Numbered from the stretch's first letter, positions 16,544-25,621 are shown. The stretch is DNA of 64,000 nt from Cognatishimia sp. SS12 (GCF_028369055.1 NZ_JAQNCZ010000005.1:186001-250000), one strand, 5' to 3'. The notes: generated by a model not told the origin, from the letters alone. Numbers and translations: made by a program.

Positions 16544-17347
16544 TCAATGCGCTGGCGAACGAACCGGGTCGATCAACGTGCGCCCCCCATCAACCGTGAT
16601 CACCTGACCGGTCATGAAACCAGAAGCGTCAGAGGCCAGGTAGCGCACGGTATCAGCCAGCTCCGTTGGCGGCGCGATGCGGCCAAGCGGGGTGTATGCG
16701 GCAATGTCCTCGCGGAACTCCGGGTGTTCCTTGAGCGTATTTTTGAGGCTCGCGCTCATCACCGACCCAAAGGCCACTGCATTCACCCGGATCTGGTGTG
16801 GCGCAAGGGCCGTGGCCAGACCGCGCGTCATCTGATCAAGCGCCGCGGTCGACATTGAAAAGCCCATCAGATCAGGGTTGGTCCGGCACGCCGCAATCGA
16901 TGAAAGGTTCACGATCGCCCCGGCCGGGGTGCCTTTTTCCAGATCTTCGGCTTGCTTGATCATCTTTTTGGCGACCGCCTGCGACAGACGCAGCGCCGTC
17001 ATCAGATTTTGGTTCAGCATGGTCAGGATGCTGTCATCGTTCATATCCAGCGGATCGGTCCGCATTATTTGTCGGCTCGCATTCACCAAAATATCGACGC
17101 GGTCAAAACTGTCGATGGTCGCCGACAAAAGGTTGGCGATGGTCAGCCGTTCGCGCAGATCACCGGCAAAGTGCTGCACGCTCAGCCCCTCGGGCATATC
17201 AGAGACTTCCTTGGACAATTGCTTGTCGTCCATGTCGACCATGACCACATTTGCCCCTTGCGAAGCGAACTCGCGGGCGATGGCAAGGCCAATTCCATTG
17301 GCCGCGCCGGTGACAATGGCGGTTTTGCCAGCGATCGAAAATGACAT
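16544..17347 (-). CDS. SDR-fold protein lacking the catalytic Tyr and Lys
   Basis: A 267-residue Rossmann protein of the short-chain dehydrogenase family. The N-terminal TGAANGIGLA (~14-23) is the nucleotide-binding glycine motif, and the ending FMTGQVITVDGGRTL is typical. The usual active-site Y-x3-K is replaced: the sequence reads GFSMSTAALDQM, with Phe at the Tyr position and Thr at the Lys position. The NNAG motif reads NASR. The upstream Ser (NLSSIAA) remains. The protein may bind NAD(P) but standard SDR chemistry is doubtful. It lies 10 nt upstream of hemF, which suggests a role linked to heme or redox sensing, but this is inference. Confidence 0.88.
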   Translation of the reverse strand: MSFSIAGKTAIVTGAANGIGLAIAREFASQGANVVMVDMDDKQLSKEVSDMPEGLSVQHFAGDLRERLTIANLLSATIDSFDRVDILVNASRQIMRTDPLDMNDDSILTMLNQNLMTALRLSQAVAKKMIKQAEDLEKGTPAGAIVNLSSIAACRTNPDLMGFSMSTAALDQMTRGLATALAPHQIRVNAVAFGSVMSASLKNTLKEHPEFREDIAAYTPLGRIAPPTELADTVRYLASDASGFMTGQVITVDGGRTLIDPVRSPAH

Positions 17348-17384
17348 GCTCTACCTCGTTGATTCTGTGGCAGACTACGCGGTT

Positions 17385-18368
17385 TCAGCGTTTAGCGCGA
17401 GACGGGCGTTGCGCGTGCAGAATTTTGAACCGATTGTCGCCGGCGACTTCTTCCACCTTGGCAAAGAGGTCCTGCAGGTGCTGCTCATAGGGCAGGTGCC
17501 GGTTTGCCACCATCCAGAGCTGCCCGGTTGGCATCAGCATGGCTGCGGCGGCAGAAATGAACGCGCGGCCAAGATCCGGCTCTGCCTTGCGTCCGGTGTG
17601 AAAAGGCGGGTTCATCACCACGGCATTCATCTGTGCGCGGGCTTCCCATGTGGTGGCGTCCGCCCAATGGAACGCCGCGCGCGGGTCCGTCACGTTCTGC
17701 TTGGCACAGGTCAGCGCCACGTGATCAGCCTCAACCGCATAGAGCGTTTCCACATCGCTGCGCGTCAGGATCTGCTGCGTCAGGAAACCCCAGCCACATC
17801 CCAAATCTGCAACGGTCTTGCCCAGTTTGCCGGGCAGGGCCTCTGCCAAAAGCGCAGAGGCCGGATCCACCCCATCCGCCGAAAAAACCCCCGGCGCGAC
17901 CGCAAAGCGCCCGTCGATCTTTGCCGGCTCTGTGGCGGCCCAATCGGCGTAGTCGCCACCCGTGAAACAAAACAGCTTACCATGCGCCTTGGACAGCGCC
18001 CCATTGATGGCGCTGCGGCGTTTGCAATCTTTCAAAAAGGATTCAACCCCATCGGTTTTCTGTCCATCGACGATCACCAGACCGCCCTGGGCGGCCGCTT
18101 CGGCGATCATAGTGCGCCCCAGGGATTTGGAGCGGGGCAGAAACACCACTGCGGCAGAAAACGTTCCCTCTGCGGCGACCGCCACATCATAACCCGCCGC
18201 CTCATAGGCGTCATAGGCTGGTTTCATGCGCTGAATGATCAGGCAGCGCTCCTTGGGCAGCGCCGAAAGATCCATGCCGATTGGCGGGGCATAAACAGCG
18301 ATGCGGCCTTCGGCAGGCAATTCAAACTGGCCGCCTTCAGCAGCCAGAGAAAGACGCGATTGTAACAT
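17385..18368 (-). CDS. Class I SAM-dependent methyltransferase, RsmC/RlmG-like
   Basis: A 327-residue protein in which a degenerate N-terminal methyltransferase-like half (~1-150) precedes an active Rossmann half with the SAM motif VADLGCGWGFLT (~190-200) and the N6/N2-methylating motif VVMNPPFHTG. This two-half layout is that of 16S rRNA guanine-N2 methyltransferase RsmC and its 23S relative RlmG. It probably methylates a ribosomal RNA guanine, but which one is not decidable here. It lies 28 nt beyond clpS on the same strand and ends 37 nt before the SDR start. Confidence 0.85.
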   Translation of the reverse strand: MLQSRLSLAAEGGQFELPAEGRIAVYAPPIGMDLSALPKERCLIIQRMKPAYDAYEAAGYDVAVAAEGTFSAAVVFLPRSKSLGRTMIAEAAAQGGLVIVDGQKTDGVESFLKDCKRRSAINGALSKAHGKLFCFTGGDYADWAATEPAKIDGRFAVAPGVFSADGVDPASALLAEALPGKLGKTVADLGCGWGFLTQQILTRSDVETLYAVEADHVALTCAKQNVTDPRAAFHWADATTWEARAQMNAVVMNPPFHTGRKAEPDLGRAFISAAAAMLMPTGQLWMVANRHLPYEQHLQDLFAKVEEVAGDNRFKILHAQRPSRAKR

Positions 18369-18395
18369 TGGGGTCTCAGATCCGGCCGGGCCGGA

Positions 18396-18737
18396 TCACT
18401 CCTTTTCCATGGTGCATTGCAGGGGATGCTGATGCTGACGGGCAAAATCCATCACCTGTGTCACCTTGGTTTCTGCGATTTCGTGGCTGAAGACGCCCAC
18501 AACGGCGACGCCTTTCTTGTGCACGGTCAACATAATCTCAAACGATTGGGCATGGGTCATGCCGAAGAAGCGTTCGAGAATATGCACAACAAACTCCATC
18601 GGGGTGTAGTCATCGTTGAGCAACAGAACCTTGTAGAGCGGCGGCCGTTTGGTGCGCGCGCGCGTCTTGGTCACGACGGAGACATCCCCGTCCCGATCCT
18701 GATCATCGTCTGACATCTGCAAGGGCTGCAAAATCAT
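18396..18737 (-). CDS. clpS: ATP-dependent Clp protease adaptor ClpS
   Basis: N-recognin that delivers N-end-rule substrates to ClpAP. The 113-residue protein has an unstructured acidic N-terminus and the core [25 protein letters not shown]. The NDDYTPM segment lines the N-degron pocket. [20 protein letters not shown] follows. The start could be ATG 18737 or ATG 18716 (MSDDDQD). Neither has a clear Shine-Dalgarno. clpA is not in the window. Confidence 0.93.
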   Translation of the reverse strand: MILQPLQMSDDDQDRDGDVSVVTKTRARTKRPPLYKVLLLNDDYTPMEFVVHILERFFGMTHAQSFEIMLTVHKKGVAVVGVFSHEIAETKVTQVMDFARQHQHPLQCTMEKE

Positions 18738-19106
18738 GCAACATCACCCGAAATTCGCGTTGAACGCTGTATATAACCGCTCTGCACGCAGAGAAAAGCC
18801 CCAGAGGCCGCGCCGGCTGCAACATATTGACAAAATTACCAATTAATCGCGCCGCGCGCCAGTGGCAGCAACCCGGATCTCTTTGCGAACGAAACGAAGC
18901 TGATTCTGCGCGGCGCGCCACAGTCTCGTCACAATCGCAGGTTTAGCCAGCTATCATGATGATACCGCAATATATTGATTGGCCCGCGTCAGAAATCGAA
19001 CGAACTATTTATTTCAAAGGGTTTATTCAAAATGCACCCTATGGTAGCCTTCTTTCAAAAGGTCAGCTGAAAAATCGGCGGCGAGAGGCAGTTAAGGGCA
19101 AGAAAA
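18738..19106. other. Intergenic region between divergent clpS and the D,D-carboxypeptidase gene
   Basis: About 370 bases without a supportable gene. For clpS (minus strand), TTATAT at 18776-18771 is a reasonable -10. A perfect 6-bp dyad, ctctgc-ac-gcagag (18780-18793), lies just upstream of it, inside the spacer. The right half (18955-19080) is AT-rich and should carry the promoter of the plus-strand gene. A short plus-strand frame there (18956 on) has no coding character. Confidence 0.5.
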
Positions 19107-20558
19107 GTGAAGGATCGGCAGAGCAGGCCGGCCCGTCTAGGGCTGTACGTGCTGACAATACTCGGATTTTTATGGTTTGCGCTGACACCAGCTGCGGCGG
19201 CACCCTATGCCGCGATGGTGATTGATGCGCGCTCGGGCGAAGTGCTGCACTCACGCAATGCTGACACGCGCCTGCACCCGGCCTCACTCACCAAGATGAT
19301 GACCCTGTATGTGGCCTTCGAAGCCGTGCAAAACGGCGAACTGTCGATGGACACCAAAGTGCGCATTTCCAAGAAAGCGGCGTCTGAGCCTCCGTCCAAG
19401 CTGGGCCTGAAAGCCGGGCAGCGCATTGCCCTGCGCTATCTGGTGCGCGCCGCCGCAGTGAAATCGGCCAATGACGCCGCCACTGCCATTGGCGAGGCGA
19501 TCTCCGGCTCCGAAGCGGCCTTTGCGCGGCGCATGAACCGCACGGCCAAAGCGCTTGGCATGACAAACACCACGTTCAAGAATGCCCATGGGCTGACCGA
19601 AAGCGGGCACCTCTCCACTGCGCGCGACATGACCAGAATGGGGCGGCATCTGCTTTATGATTACCCGCAGTATTACAACCTGTTCTCGCGCAAATCGACC
19701 CATGCGGGCCTGCGCGAAGTTGCCAATACCAACCGGCGCTTCCTTGGCAATTATCGCGGCGCAGATGGCATCAAAACAGGCTATACCCGCGCCGCAGGTT
19801 TCAACCTTGTGGCCTCGGCGGAACGCGGTCAGGAACGTATTATTGCCACCGTGTTTGGCGGGCGATCCACCGCGACGCGCAACGCGCGTGTTGCCGAACT
19901 CCTTGATCTTGGCTTCCGCCGTGCGCCCTCTCGCGTTGCGCTGCGCAAACCAACACGCCCGGCTTATGCGGGCAACGCAGGGATCAGCGGTGATGGCGTG
20001 CAGACGGCCTCCAAAACCGTGCGCGTTGCGACAGCCGTCAACAAAAGCCTGCGCCCACGGGTGCGGCCGACTGTCGCCAAACCGGCACCCGTTGTCACAA
20101 TTGCGTCAGGCACTGAGATCAACAATGATATCGAAAACGCCCTGCGCCAAGCGCAGTCAAATACCGCCTCTCTCTTCCCCTCCTCGCTCAAGGCTACTGA
20201 TGTGACCCCTCAGCCCGCGATTGCCGAGGTCGAAGCACCTGTTGAGACTGCGCTGGTCATTGAACCCGAGCCGATCGAAGATCTACAGCCGCAGGTCGTC
20301 ACCCGGCTCAGCACGTCTGGCGGGCACCACTGGGGCATCAACGTCGGCCGATATCCAAGCCGCTATGCTGCCGAAAAGACCCTACTCAAAACCGCGCTTG
20401 CCGAAATGAGCACGCTGGAAGGCAGCCTGCGCAAAGTTGTCAAATCACCGCGCGGCTTTGATGCGAACTTTATGGGTCTGACCCGTGAAGGCGCGGACTT
20501 GGCATGCCGCCGTCTGAAGGCGCGGCAGATTTCCTGCTTTATGATTGGGCCGAGCTGA
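19107..20558 (+). CDS. D-alanyl-D-alanine carboxypeptidase with C-terminal SPOR domain
   Basis: A penicillin-binding protein of the DacA/PBP5 class that trims terminal D-Ala from murein pentapeptides. In the 483-residue protein an N-terminal hydrophobic signal (~13-32) is followed by the catalytic motifs SLTK (S60-K63), SAN (120-122) and KTG (223-225). A long linker rich in Pro/Val/Thr (~290-400) leads to a SPOR domain (WGINVGRYPSRYAAEKTLL to the C-terminus), which binds glycan strands at the division septum. The start is GTG 19107 with AAGGG 8 nt upstream. Likely periplasmic and membrane-associated. Confidence 0.95.
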   Translation: MKDRQSRPARLGLYVLTILGFLWFALTPAAAAPYAAMVIDARSGEVLHSRNADTRLHPASLTKMMTLYVAFEAVQNGELSMDTKVRISKKAASEPPSKLGLKAGQRIALRYLVRAAAVKSANDAATAIGEAISGSEAAFARRMNRTAKALGMTNTTFKNAHGLTESGHLSTARDMTRMGRHLLYDYPQYYNLFSRKSTHAGLREVANTNRRFLGNYRGADGIKTGYTRAAGFNLVASAERGQERIIATVFGGRSTATRNARVAELLDLGFRRAPSRVALRKPTRPAYAGNAGISGDGVQTASKTVRVATAVNKSLRPRVRPTVAKPAPVVTIASGTEINNDIENALRQAQSNTASLFPSSLKATDVTPQPAIAEVEAPVETALVIEPEPIEDLQPQVVTRLSTSGGHHWGINVGRYPSRYAAEKTLLKTALAEMSTLEGSLRKVVKSPRGFDANFMGLTREGADLACRRLKARQISCFMIGPS

Positions 20559-20569
20559 ACGGAGCTGCA

Positions 20570-21256
20570 ATGTTACCCTTTCCCGCCCCTGCCCGCCCAC
20601 AGCTGCGCATCTTTGGCACGGCGGAGCTGTTCCCGGTGCGGCGCATCTATTGCGTCGGGCGCAACTATGCCGAACACGCCCGTGAGATGGGCGTGGACCC
20701 CAATAGCGAGCCACCAGTCTTTTTTTCCAAACCTGCGGATGCCGTCACGGCCAGCGGCCAAGTGCTGCCTTTCCCGCCAATGACGCAGGATCTGCACCAC
20801 GAGGCAGAGCTGGTTGTGGCCATCGGGGCCAGCGCGAAAGATGTTGCGCCGGACACGGCCGAAGAGGTGATCTGGGGCTATGCCGCAGGAAATGATCTGA
20901 CGCGGCGCGACCTGCAATCAGAGGCAAAATCACGTGGCGGCCCCTGGGATATGTCCAAGGGGTTTGACAATTCTGCCGTCATGGGCGCGCTGCATCCGGT
21001 GTCTGAATGTGGCCATATCCGGTCTGGCCGCATCACGGCCGAGGTGGATGGCGTCTTGCGGCAGGACGGCGAGATTGCCGATATGATCTGGCCCATCCCG
21101 AATGTTATTGCCCATCTCAGCCGCTATGTCAGCCTGGAGCCGGGCGATCTGATCATGACCGGCACCCCCGCCGGTGTCGGCCCACTTCAGCCGGGGCAAA
21201 GCTGCACCGTTCGAATCGACGGCCTGTCAGAGGCGGTGGTGCGCTACGCGCCCTAG
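20570..21256 (+). CDS. Fumarylacetoacetate hydrolase family protein
   Basis: A 228-residue FAH-fold metal-dependent hydrolase. It has IYCVGRNYAEHAREMG at the start, PPVFFSKPADAV, the metal-binding HHEAELVVAIG (acidic ligands), NDLTRRDLQ, and LEPGDLIMTGTPAGVG near the C-terminus. Members cleave acylpyruvates such as fumarylpyruvate or decarboxylate oxaloacetate. The exact substrate is open. ATG 20570 is preceded by GGAG and lies 11 nt after the carboxypeptidase stop. Its stop codon overlaps that of ccoS on the other strand. Confidence 0.9.
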   Translation: MLPFPAPARPQLRIFGTAELFPVRRIYCVGRNYAEHAREMGVDPNSEPPVFFSKPADAVTASGQVLPFPPMTQDLHHEAELVVAIGASAKDVAPDTAEEVIWGYAAGNDLTRRDLQSEAKSRGGPWDMSKGFDNSAVMGALHPVSECGHIRSGRITAEVDGVLRQDGEIADMIWPIPNVIAHLSRYVSLEPGDLIMTGTPAGVGPLQPGQSCTVRIDGLSEAVVRYAP

Positions 21257-21411
21257 TCTTTCGGTTTATCGTCGTATTGCCCGCCGAGAATACGCTGCGC
21301 GTTGCCGTCCGGGTCATCATACTGATCGCTGCGGATGGTATAGATAAACCCCCAAAGGCCCAGCCCGCCCAGCAACAGAGAAATTGGTATGAGATAGGTC
21401 AGGATGGTCAT
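21253..21411 (-). CDS. ccoS: cbb3-type cytochrome oxidase assembly protein CcoS
   Basis: A 52-residue membrane protein with one hydrophobic helix (LTYLIPISLLLGGLGLWGFIYTI) followed by the conserved family tail RSDQYDDPDG-x-A-x-RIL. It is required for delivery of heme and copper cofactors to CcoN. The ATG (21411-21409) overlaps the ccoI stop as ATGA, the usual arrangement at the end of a ccoGHIS operon. It is too short for a typical gene-length cutoff but unmistakable by motif and position. Confidence 0.92.
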   Translation of the reverse strand: MTILTYLIPISLLLGGLGLWGFIYTIRSDQYDDPDGNAQRILGGQYDDKPKD

Positions 21412-23576
21412 TTTACGCGCAGCCTTAGTGCATTCAGACTGACTGTGATCGAACTTGTGGACATTGCCAAGGCCGCAATCAATGGCGTGGCGAGCCCTGC
21501 CACGGCGAGGGGCACGGCAATCACGTTATAAAGCGTTGCAATGCGGAAGTTTTCGCGAATACGCCGGGTGGCCTTCTGCGCGACGGTCAGGGCGTCAGCG
21601 ATGGGTCCCAGATCGTTGCCGAGTAAAACGATATCCGATGCAACGCGCGCCGCATCCAGCGCTGAAGCGGGCGAAATCGACACATGTGCGCTGCTGAGGG
21701 CAGCTGTATCATTCAGCCCGTCCCCCACCATCAGCACCTTTGCACCGCCGGATGTGCGCGCCGTTATGACCTGCGCCTTTTCAGCCGGCAACATGCCCGC
21801 CTGCCAATACGCAATGCCGAGCTGCTCTGCGGTCATGCGCACCGCGCCTTCGGTATCACCGGACAGCAACTGCACCTCTTTGCCCGCGTTTTGAAGCGCG
21901 GCGACCACCTCTGCGGCCCCCTGGCGCAGCGCATCTTTGCAAAGGATCGTATAGGTGGCCCCGTCCAATTGCAGATGCACCGCGCTTGCCGCGCATTCTG
22001 CCACGCCGAGCCAGGCGCTACGACCAAGCCGCACGGTTTGCCCACGCCAGCGACCCTGAACGCCATAACCGGGCACTTCTTCGATGTTTTGCACCGCTGC
22101 AGGTGGGATGCCTGCTGAGTGAACCGCGCTGCGGACGGCTTTGGACAACGGATGCGCGGATGCCTCGGCCAGGGCGCGCGCCACGCGCAATGCATCTTGC
22201 GGAATGCCATCCAGGCTTTGCACCTCGGGCTGCCCCATCGTCAGCGTGCCCGTTTTGTCAAACACCACGGTGTCGACCTCTGCCAGCCGCTCAAGCGCAG
22301 TTGCGTGTTTAACCAAGAGCCCCATGCGAAACAAACGCCCGGAGGCCGCAGTTGTCACCGCAGGCACCGCAAGCCCCAATGCACAGGGGCAGGTAATGAT
22401 CAAAACCGCCGCCGCGATATTCAGCGCAGTGCGGATGTCAAACGTGTAGAGATACCATCCGACAAAGGCCAACGCCGATAAGATATGCACCCCCGGCGCA
22501 TAGAGTTTGGCGGCGCGGTCCGCCAGCGACGTGTACCGCGAGCGACCCGATTCAGCGATGGCGACGAGGTCAGCCATCTGGTGCAGGCTGGTGTCCTCGC
22601 CCACGGCTGTGGCACGAATGGTCAGGGGGCCGGTCAAATTCACCTCCCCGGCGCTGACCTTGTCACCCGTTTGGCCAAAGACCGGCAGCGTCTCGCCGGT
22701 CAGGAGCGAGCGATCAAGCTCCGACTGACCAGACACAATCACCCCGTCGACGGGCATACGCCCGCCCGGCCGTACCAACACGGTATCGCCGGGGCGCAAC
22801 TCGCTGACGGCAACCTCAGCCTCGATCCCCTCTTTGACACGGATCGCGCGCGGCACTTCGAGGGCAGCAAGCTCTTCGGCAGCGGATCGCGCGACGGCGC
22901 GGGTGCGATAATCCAGATAGCGCCCGGTGAGCAAAAAGAACACCAAGGTCAGCGCTGCATCAAAATAGGCGTGATGCCCCGACAGCGCCGTTTCCCAAAG
23001 CGACGTCGCCAGCGCCAGCACAATGGCCAGCACAATCGGCACATCCATATTCAGGCGCCGGGCGCGCAGCGCCGCAAAGGCGTTGGCAAAGAATGGCTGG
23101 CCGGAAAAGAGAATGGCCGGCAGGGCAATCACCGCAGAGATCCAGTGGAAAAGATCGCGCGTCGCCTCAGCCGCGCCGGACCAGACTGCCACCGACAAAA
23201 GCATGACATTCATGCTGGCAAAGCCGGCCACGGCCAGTCGCATCAAAAGATCGCGGCCCGCGCGGTCGGTTTCGGTTGCGGCGAGGCTGCCGGCGTCGAG
23301 CTCATGCGCCTCATAGCCCGCAGCGCTGAGCCGGGCAATCAGGGCATCGGGGCGGACATGGGGCGCAGCGTCCACATTGGCGCGCTTCAGGGTAAGGTTG
23401 ACCCTTGCCTCCTGAACGCCCGGCACGCTGCGCAAGGCCTCTTCGACGGTTGAAATACAGGCCGCACAGTGAATGCCCGGCAGGCTGAGCGAGAGGCGCG
23501 TATCTTTCGGAACCGCGGCAGCGGCCGCCGCCGCAACGGGGGCCGCCTCGCAGGCTGGACAGGCAGAGATCGCCAT
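21408..23576 (-). CDS. ccoI: Copper-translocating P1B-type ATPase CcoI
   Basis: Copper pump supplying CuB of cbb3 oxidase. The 722-residue protein has an N-terminal CPAC (C6, C9) and a heavy-metal-associated domain with IHCAACIS (C36, C39). It then has eight membrane helices with the transport motif CPCAL, the phosphorylation site DKTGTLTMG, the SAHPLSKA segment and GDGLNDTAAL. It lies 2 nt from ccoH and overlaps ccoS. In Rhodobacter this gene is also called rdxI/fixI. Confidence 0.95.
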   Translation of the reverse strand: MAISACPACEAAPVAAAAAAAVPKDTRLSLSLPGIHCAACISTVEEALRSVPGVQEARVNLTLKRANVDAAPHVRPDALIARLSAAGYEAHELDAGSLAATETDRAGRDLLMRLAVAGFASMNVMLLSVAVWSGAAEATRDLFHWISAVIALPAILFSGQPFFANAFAALRARRLNMDVPIVLAIVLALATSLWETALSGHHAYFDAALTLVFFLLTGRYLDYRTRAVARSAAEELAALEVPRAIRVKEGIEAEVAVSELRPGDTVLVRPGGRMPVDGVIVSGQSELDRSLLTGETLPVFGQTGDKVSAGEVNLTGPLTIRATAVGEDTSLHQMADLVAIAESGRSRYTSLADRAAKLYAPGVHILSALAFVGWYLYTFDIRTALNIAAAVLIITCPCALGLAVPAVTTAASGRLFRMGLLVKHATALERLAEVDTVVFDKTGTLTMGQPEVQSLDGIPQDALRVARALAEASAHPLSKAVRSAVHSAGIPPAAVQNIEEVPGYGVQGRWRGQTVRLGRSAWLGVAECAASAVHLQLDGATYTILCKDALRQGAAEVVAALQNAGKEVQLLSGDTEGAVRMTAEQLGIAYWQAGMLPAEKAQVITARTSGGAKVLMVGDGLNDTAALSSAHVSISPASALDAARVASDIVLLGNDLGPIADALTVAQKATRRIRENFRIATLYNVIAVPLAVAGLATPLIAALAMSTSSITVSLNALRLRVK

Positions 23577-23578
23577 TG

Positions 23579-24043
23579 TCAGCCCTCCTTGTGCAGGATC
23601 ACACGCTGCTCAAACGGGGTGCCGTTCAGCGCCACTGCGGTCATGCGGATGTTCCAATTTCCTTCCCCCAATTCGGCCCGCGCGACATAGGCATGACCGT
23701 CAAAAACAAACTCGGGGGCCAGGTCGTCTTTGACATGGGTGGCGCGGCCAACCACGGCGTCAAGCGAGCCGACCTGCACAGGCTGCCCATTGGCGTCTGT
23801 GATCGACAGGATCACCAGCCCGCCTTCGGCCTTTGCGTTGACCTCCCAGCCCAGTGCCGTCTGCGCATCGCGCCGCGCATCAAACGTTTGACTTGCGACA
23901 TAGGAGTTCTTGACTTCGATCCCCGGAAAGGTGCGCACCGCCGAAAAGGCCAGCACCAGGTTCACGCCAATGATGATGGTGAAAGCGCTGCAAAAGATGA
24001 TTGCCGCGTGCCAGCCGGTAAATTTGCGTTCCTTTGCCATCAT
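23579..24043 (-). CDS. ccoH: FixH/CcoH cbb3 oxidase assembly protein
   Basis: A 154-residue protein with one N-terminal membrane span (WHAAIIFCSAFTIIIGVNLVLAFSA, ~11-35) and a periplasmic FixH domain (FPGIEVKNSYVASQTFD ... GNWNIRMTA). It stabilises assembly of the cbb3 complex. The ATG overlaps the ccoG stop (ATGATGG), so ccoG and ccoH are translationally coupled. A second ATG one codon on is equally possible. Confidence 0.93.
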   Translation of the reverse strand: MMAKERKFTGWHAAIIFCSAFTIIIGVNLVLAFSAVRTFPGIEVKNSYVASQTFDARRDAQTALGWEVNAKAEGGLVILSITDANGQPVQVGSLDAVVGRATHVKDDLAPEFVFDGHAYVARAELGEGNWNIRMTAVALNGTPFEQRVILHKEG

Positions 24044-25467
24044 TGACCCTTTCCGTGAAAAACACTGTCCGCATGTTCGCGGGCATCGCCAGTACTGTCG
24101 GCGATCCAGAACCGAACATCAGAAAGCTCGGTTATCGCGCCCTCTGTGCCCTTGGGCGCAATCAAATAGACCCTTTGCAGCTGGGTGCTATCGGCTGGAA
24201 CCACCATGGTATTCGCATCACGCCCTTCCAGCGAAATTTCCAAAGGCACATCTGCTTTCACCTCGACGCGAAATTCCTTTGCCTCAGCAAATTTGTTGCG
24301 CAGGCGCAGCTCATAGGTGTTGCGGATCGCGCCATCAGAAAGCGTGACAAAGGTCGGATTGCGCACCGGGGCAACTGTCACATCAAATTCGCTGCGCATG
24401 AACAGCGCGACCACCAGCAGAATGCCGACCGCCGACCAAAGCGCCGTATAGACCAGCGTGCGCACGCGCAGAATATGCTGCCAGATCGGGCGCGGCGGGG
24501 TGCCTGCGCGCTCTTGTGGTTCATCGCTGAGCGCAAGGTAATCAATCAACCCACGCGGTTTGCCGATACGGTCCATCACATCGTCACAGGCATCAATGCA
24601 CAGCGCACATGTGATACATTCCATCTGCTGCCCATCGCGAATGTCGATCCCCATGGGGCAGACATTGACGCAGGCCATGCAATCGATGCAATCGCCCTGT
24701 GGTGCCTCGGCATTGGCTTTCAGTTTTCCGCGTGGCTCCCCCCGCCAGTCGCGATATCCGACGGTCAGCGTGTCTTCATCCATCATGGCGGCCTGAATGC
24801 GCGGCCATGGGCAAGCGTATATGCAAATCTGCTCACGTGCATACCCGCCGAACCAAAAGGTTGTGGCCGTCAGAATCGCCATGGAGGTATAGGCAATCGG
24901 ATGGGCGTTGCCGCTGACAAGATCACGCAGAAGCGTCGGCGCATCCGCAAAGTAAAAGACCCAAGCCCCGCCCGTCGCCAATGCGATCAACAGCCAGAGA
25001 ACAGTTTTGGTGGTGCGCAGCCGCAGTTTGCGGAAACTCCAATTTTTCTGCCGGTGCAGGCGCAGTCGCGCGTTGCGGTCCCCTTCCACCCAGCGTTCGA
25101 CCAGAATGAACAGATCGGTCCAAACGGTCTGTGGGCAGGCATAGCCGCACCACACCCGGCCAAGCGCTGAGGTAAACAGGAACAGCCCCAGCCCCGCCAT
25201 GATCAATAGCCCCGCAACGAAGTAGAATTCATGCGGCCAGATTTCGATCCAGAAAAAGAAAAACCGCCGGTTGGCCATATCCACCAGAACAGCCTGATCA
25301 GGCAGATTGGCGCCACGGTCCCAGCGCAGCCAGGGGGTGAGGTAATAAATGCCCAAGGTGATCACCATGATCACCCACTTCAGATTGCGGAAAAAGCCAG
25401 AGACCCGGCGCGGAAACACCGGCTCGCGGGCCGCAAAAAGCTTTGGGGCAGAAACAGGTTTTGTCAT
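24040..25467 (-). CDS. ccoG: Cytochrome c oxidase accessory protein CcoG (RdxA/FixG)
   Basis: A 475-residue membrane iron-sulfur protein implicated as a cupric reductase for CuB insertion. It has several N-terminal helices with the conserved Cys motifs WCGYACPQTVW and ICIYACPWPR. A dicluster ferredoxin-like domain follows (CIDCMACVNVCP and CITCALCIDACD, ~residues 265-310), then a C-terminal IgG-like periplasmic domain. First gene of ccoGHIS. An FNR-type box lies 59 nt upstream of its start. Confidence 0.95.
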   Translation of the reverse strand: MTKPVSAPKLFAAREPVFPRRVSGFFRNLKWVIMVITLGIYYLTPWLRWDRGANLPDQAVLVDMANRRFFFFWIEIWPHEFYFVAGLLIMAGLGLFLFTSALGRVWCGYACPQTVWTDLFILVERWVEGDRNARLRLHRQKNWSFRKLRLRTTKTVLWLLIALATGGAWVFYFADAPTLLRDLVSGNAHPIAYTSMAILTATTFWFGGYAREQICIYACPWPRIQAAMMDEDTLTVGYRDWRGEPRGKLKANAEAPQGDCIDCMACVNVCPMGIDIRDGQQMECITCALCIDACDDVMDRIGKPRGLIDYLALSDEPQERAGTPPRPIWQHILRVRTLVYTALWSAVGILLVVALFMRSEFDVTVAPVRNPTFVTLSDGAIRNTYELRLRNKFAEAKEFRVEVKADVPLEISLEGRDANTMVVPADSTQLQRVYLIAPKGTEGAITELSDVRFWIADSTGDAREHADSVFHGKGQ

Positions 25468-25525
25468 CGGTATGCTCGCACGTTCATTCGATGATCCCTT
25501 GTCGCAATTCTAGCCGCCCGATGCT

Positions 25526-25539
25526 TTGACCTGCATCAA
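25526..25539. promoter_or_regulatory. FNR/FixK-type box upstream of ccoG
   Basis: TTGACCTGCATCAA matches TTGAT-N4-ATCAA at 9 of 10 fixed positions. It lies 59 nt upstream of the ccoG ATG and on the correct side for activation of ccoGHIS under low oxygen. Confidence 0.8.
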
Positions 25540-25562
25540 GTTTTCCTGCGACAAGTTTTCCG

Positions 25563-25621
25563 AAAAAAAATGGGGTGCTGACCTTCCAGGAAACGCGCGA
25601 ACAGGACGGAAGGTCAGCACC
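25563..25621 (-). terminator. Strong intrinsic terminator with no assigned gene
   Basis: A 14-bp perfect stem (ggtgctgaccttcc at 25574-25587 with its complement at 25608-25621) encloses a 20-nt loop. On the minus strand it is followed, after three bases, by eight T residues (25570-25563). No minus-strand protein gene lies upstream before the ccoNOQP terminator, so it most likely ends a short RNA. Confidence 0.8.

Noticed and set aside
15211..16599. Long plus-strand frame (462 codons) opposite hemF and the FMN dehydrogenase
   Set aside because: It overlaps two well-identified genes on the other strand and its translation has no domain or motif.
18956..19225. Possible 89-residue gene upstream of the D,D-carboxypeptidase
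   Set aside because: It overlaps the start of the real gene, its composition is not protein-like, and it has no good ribosome binding site.
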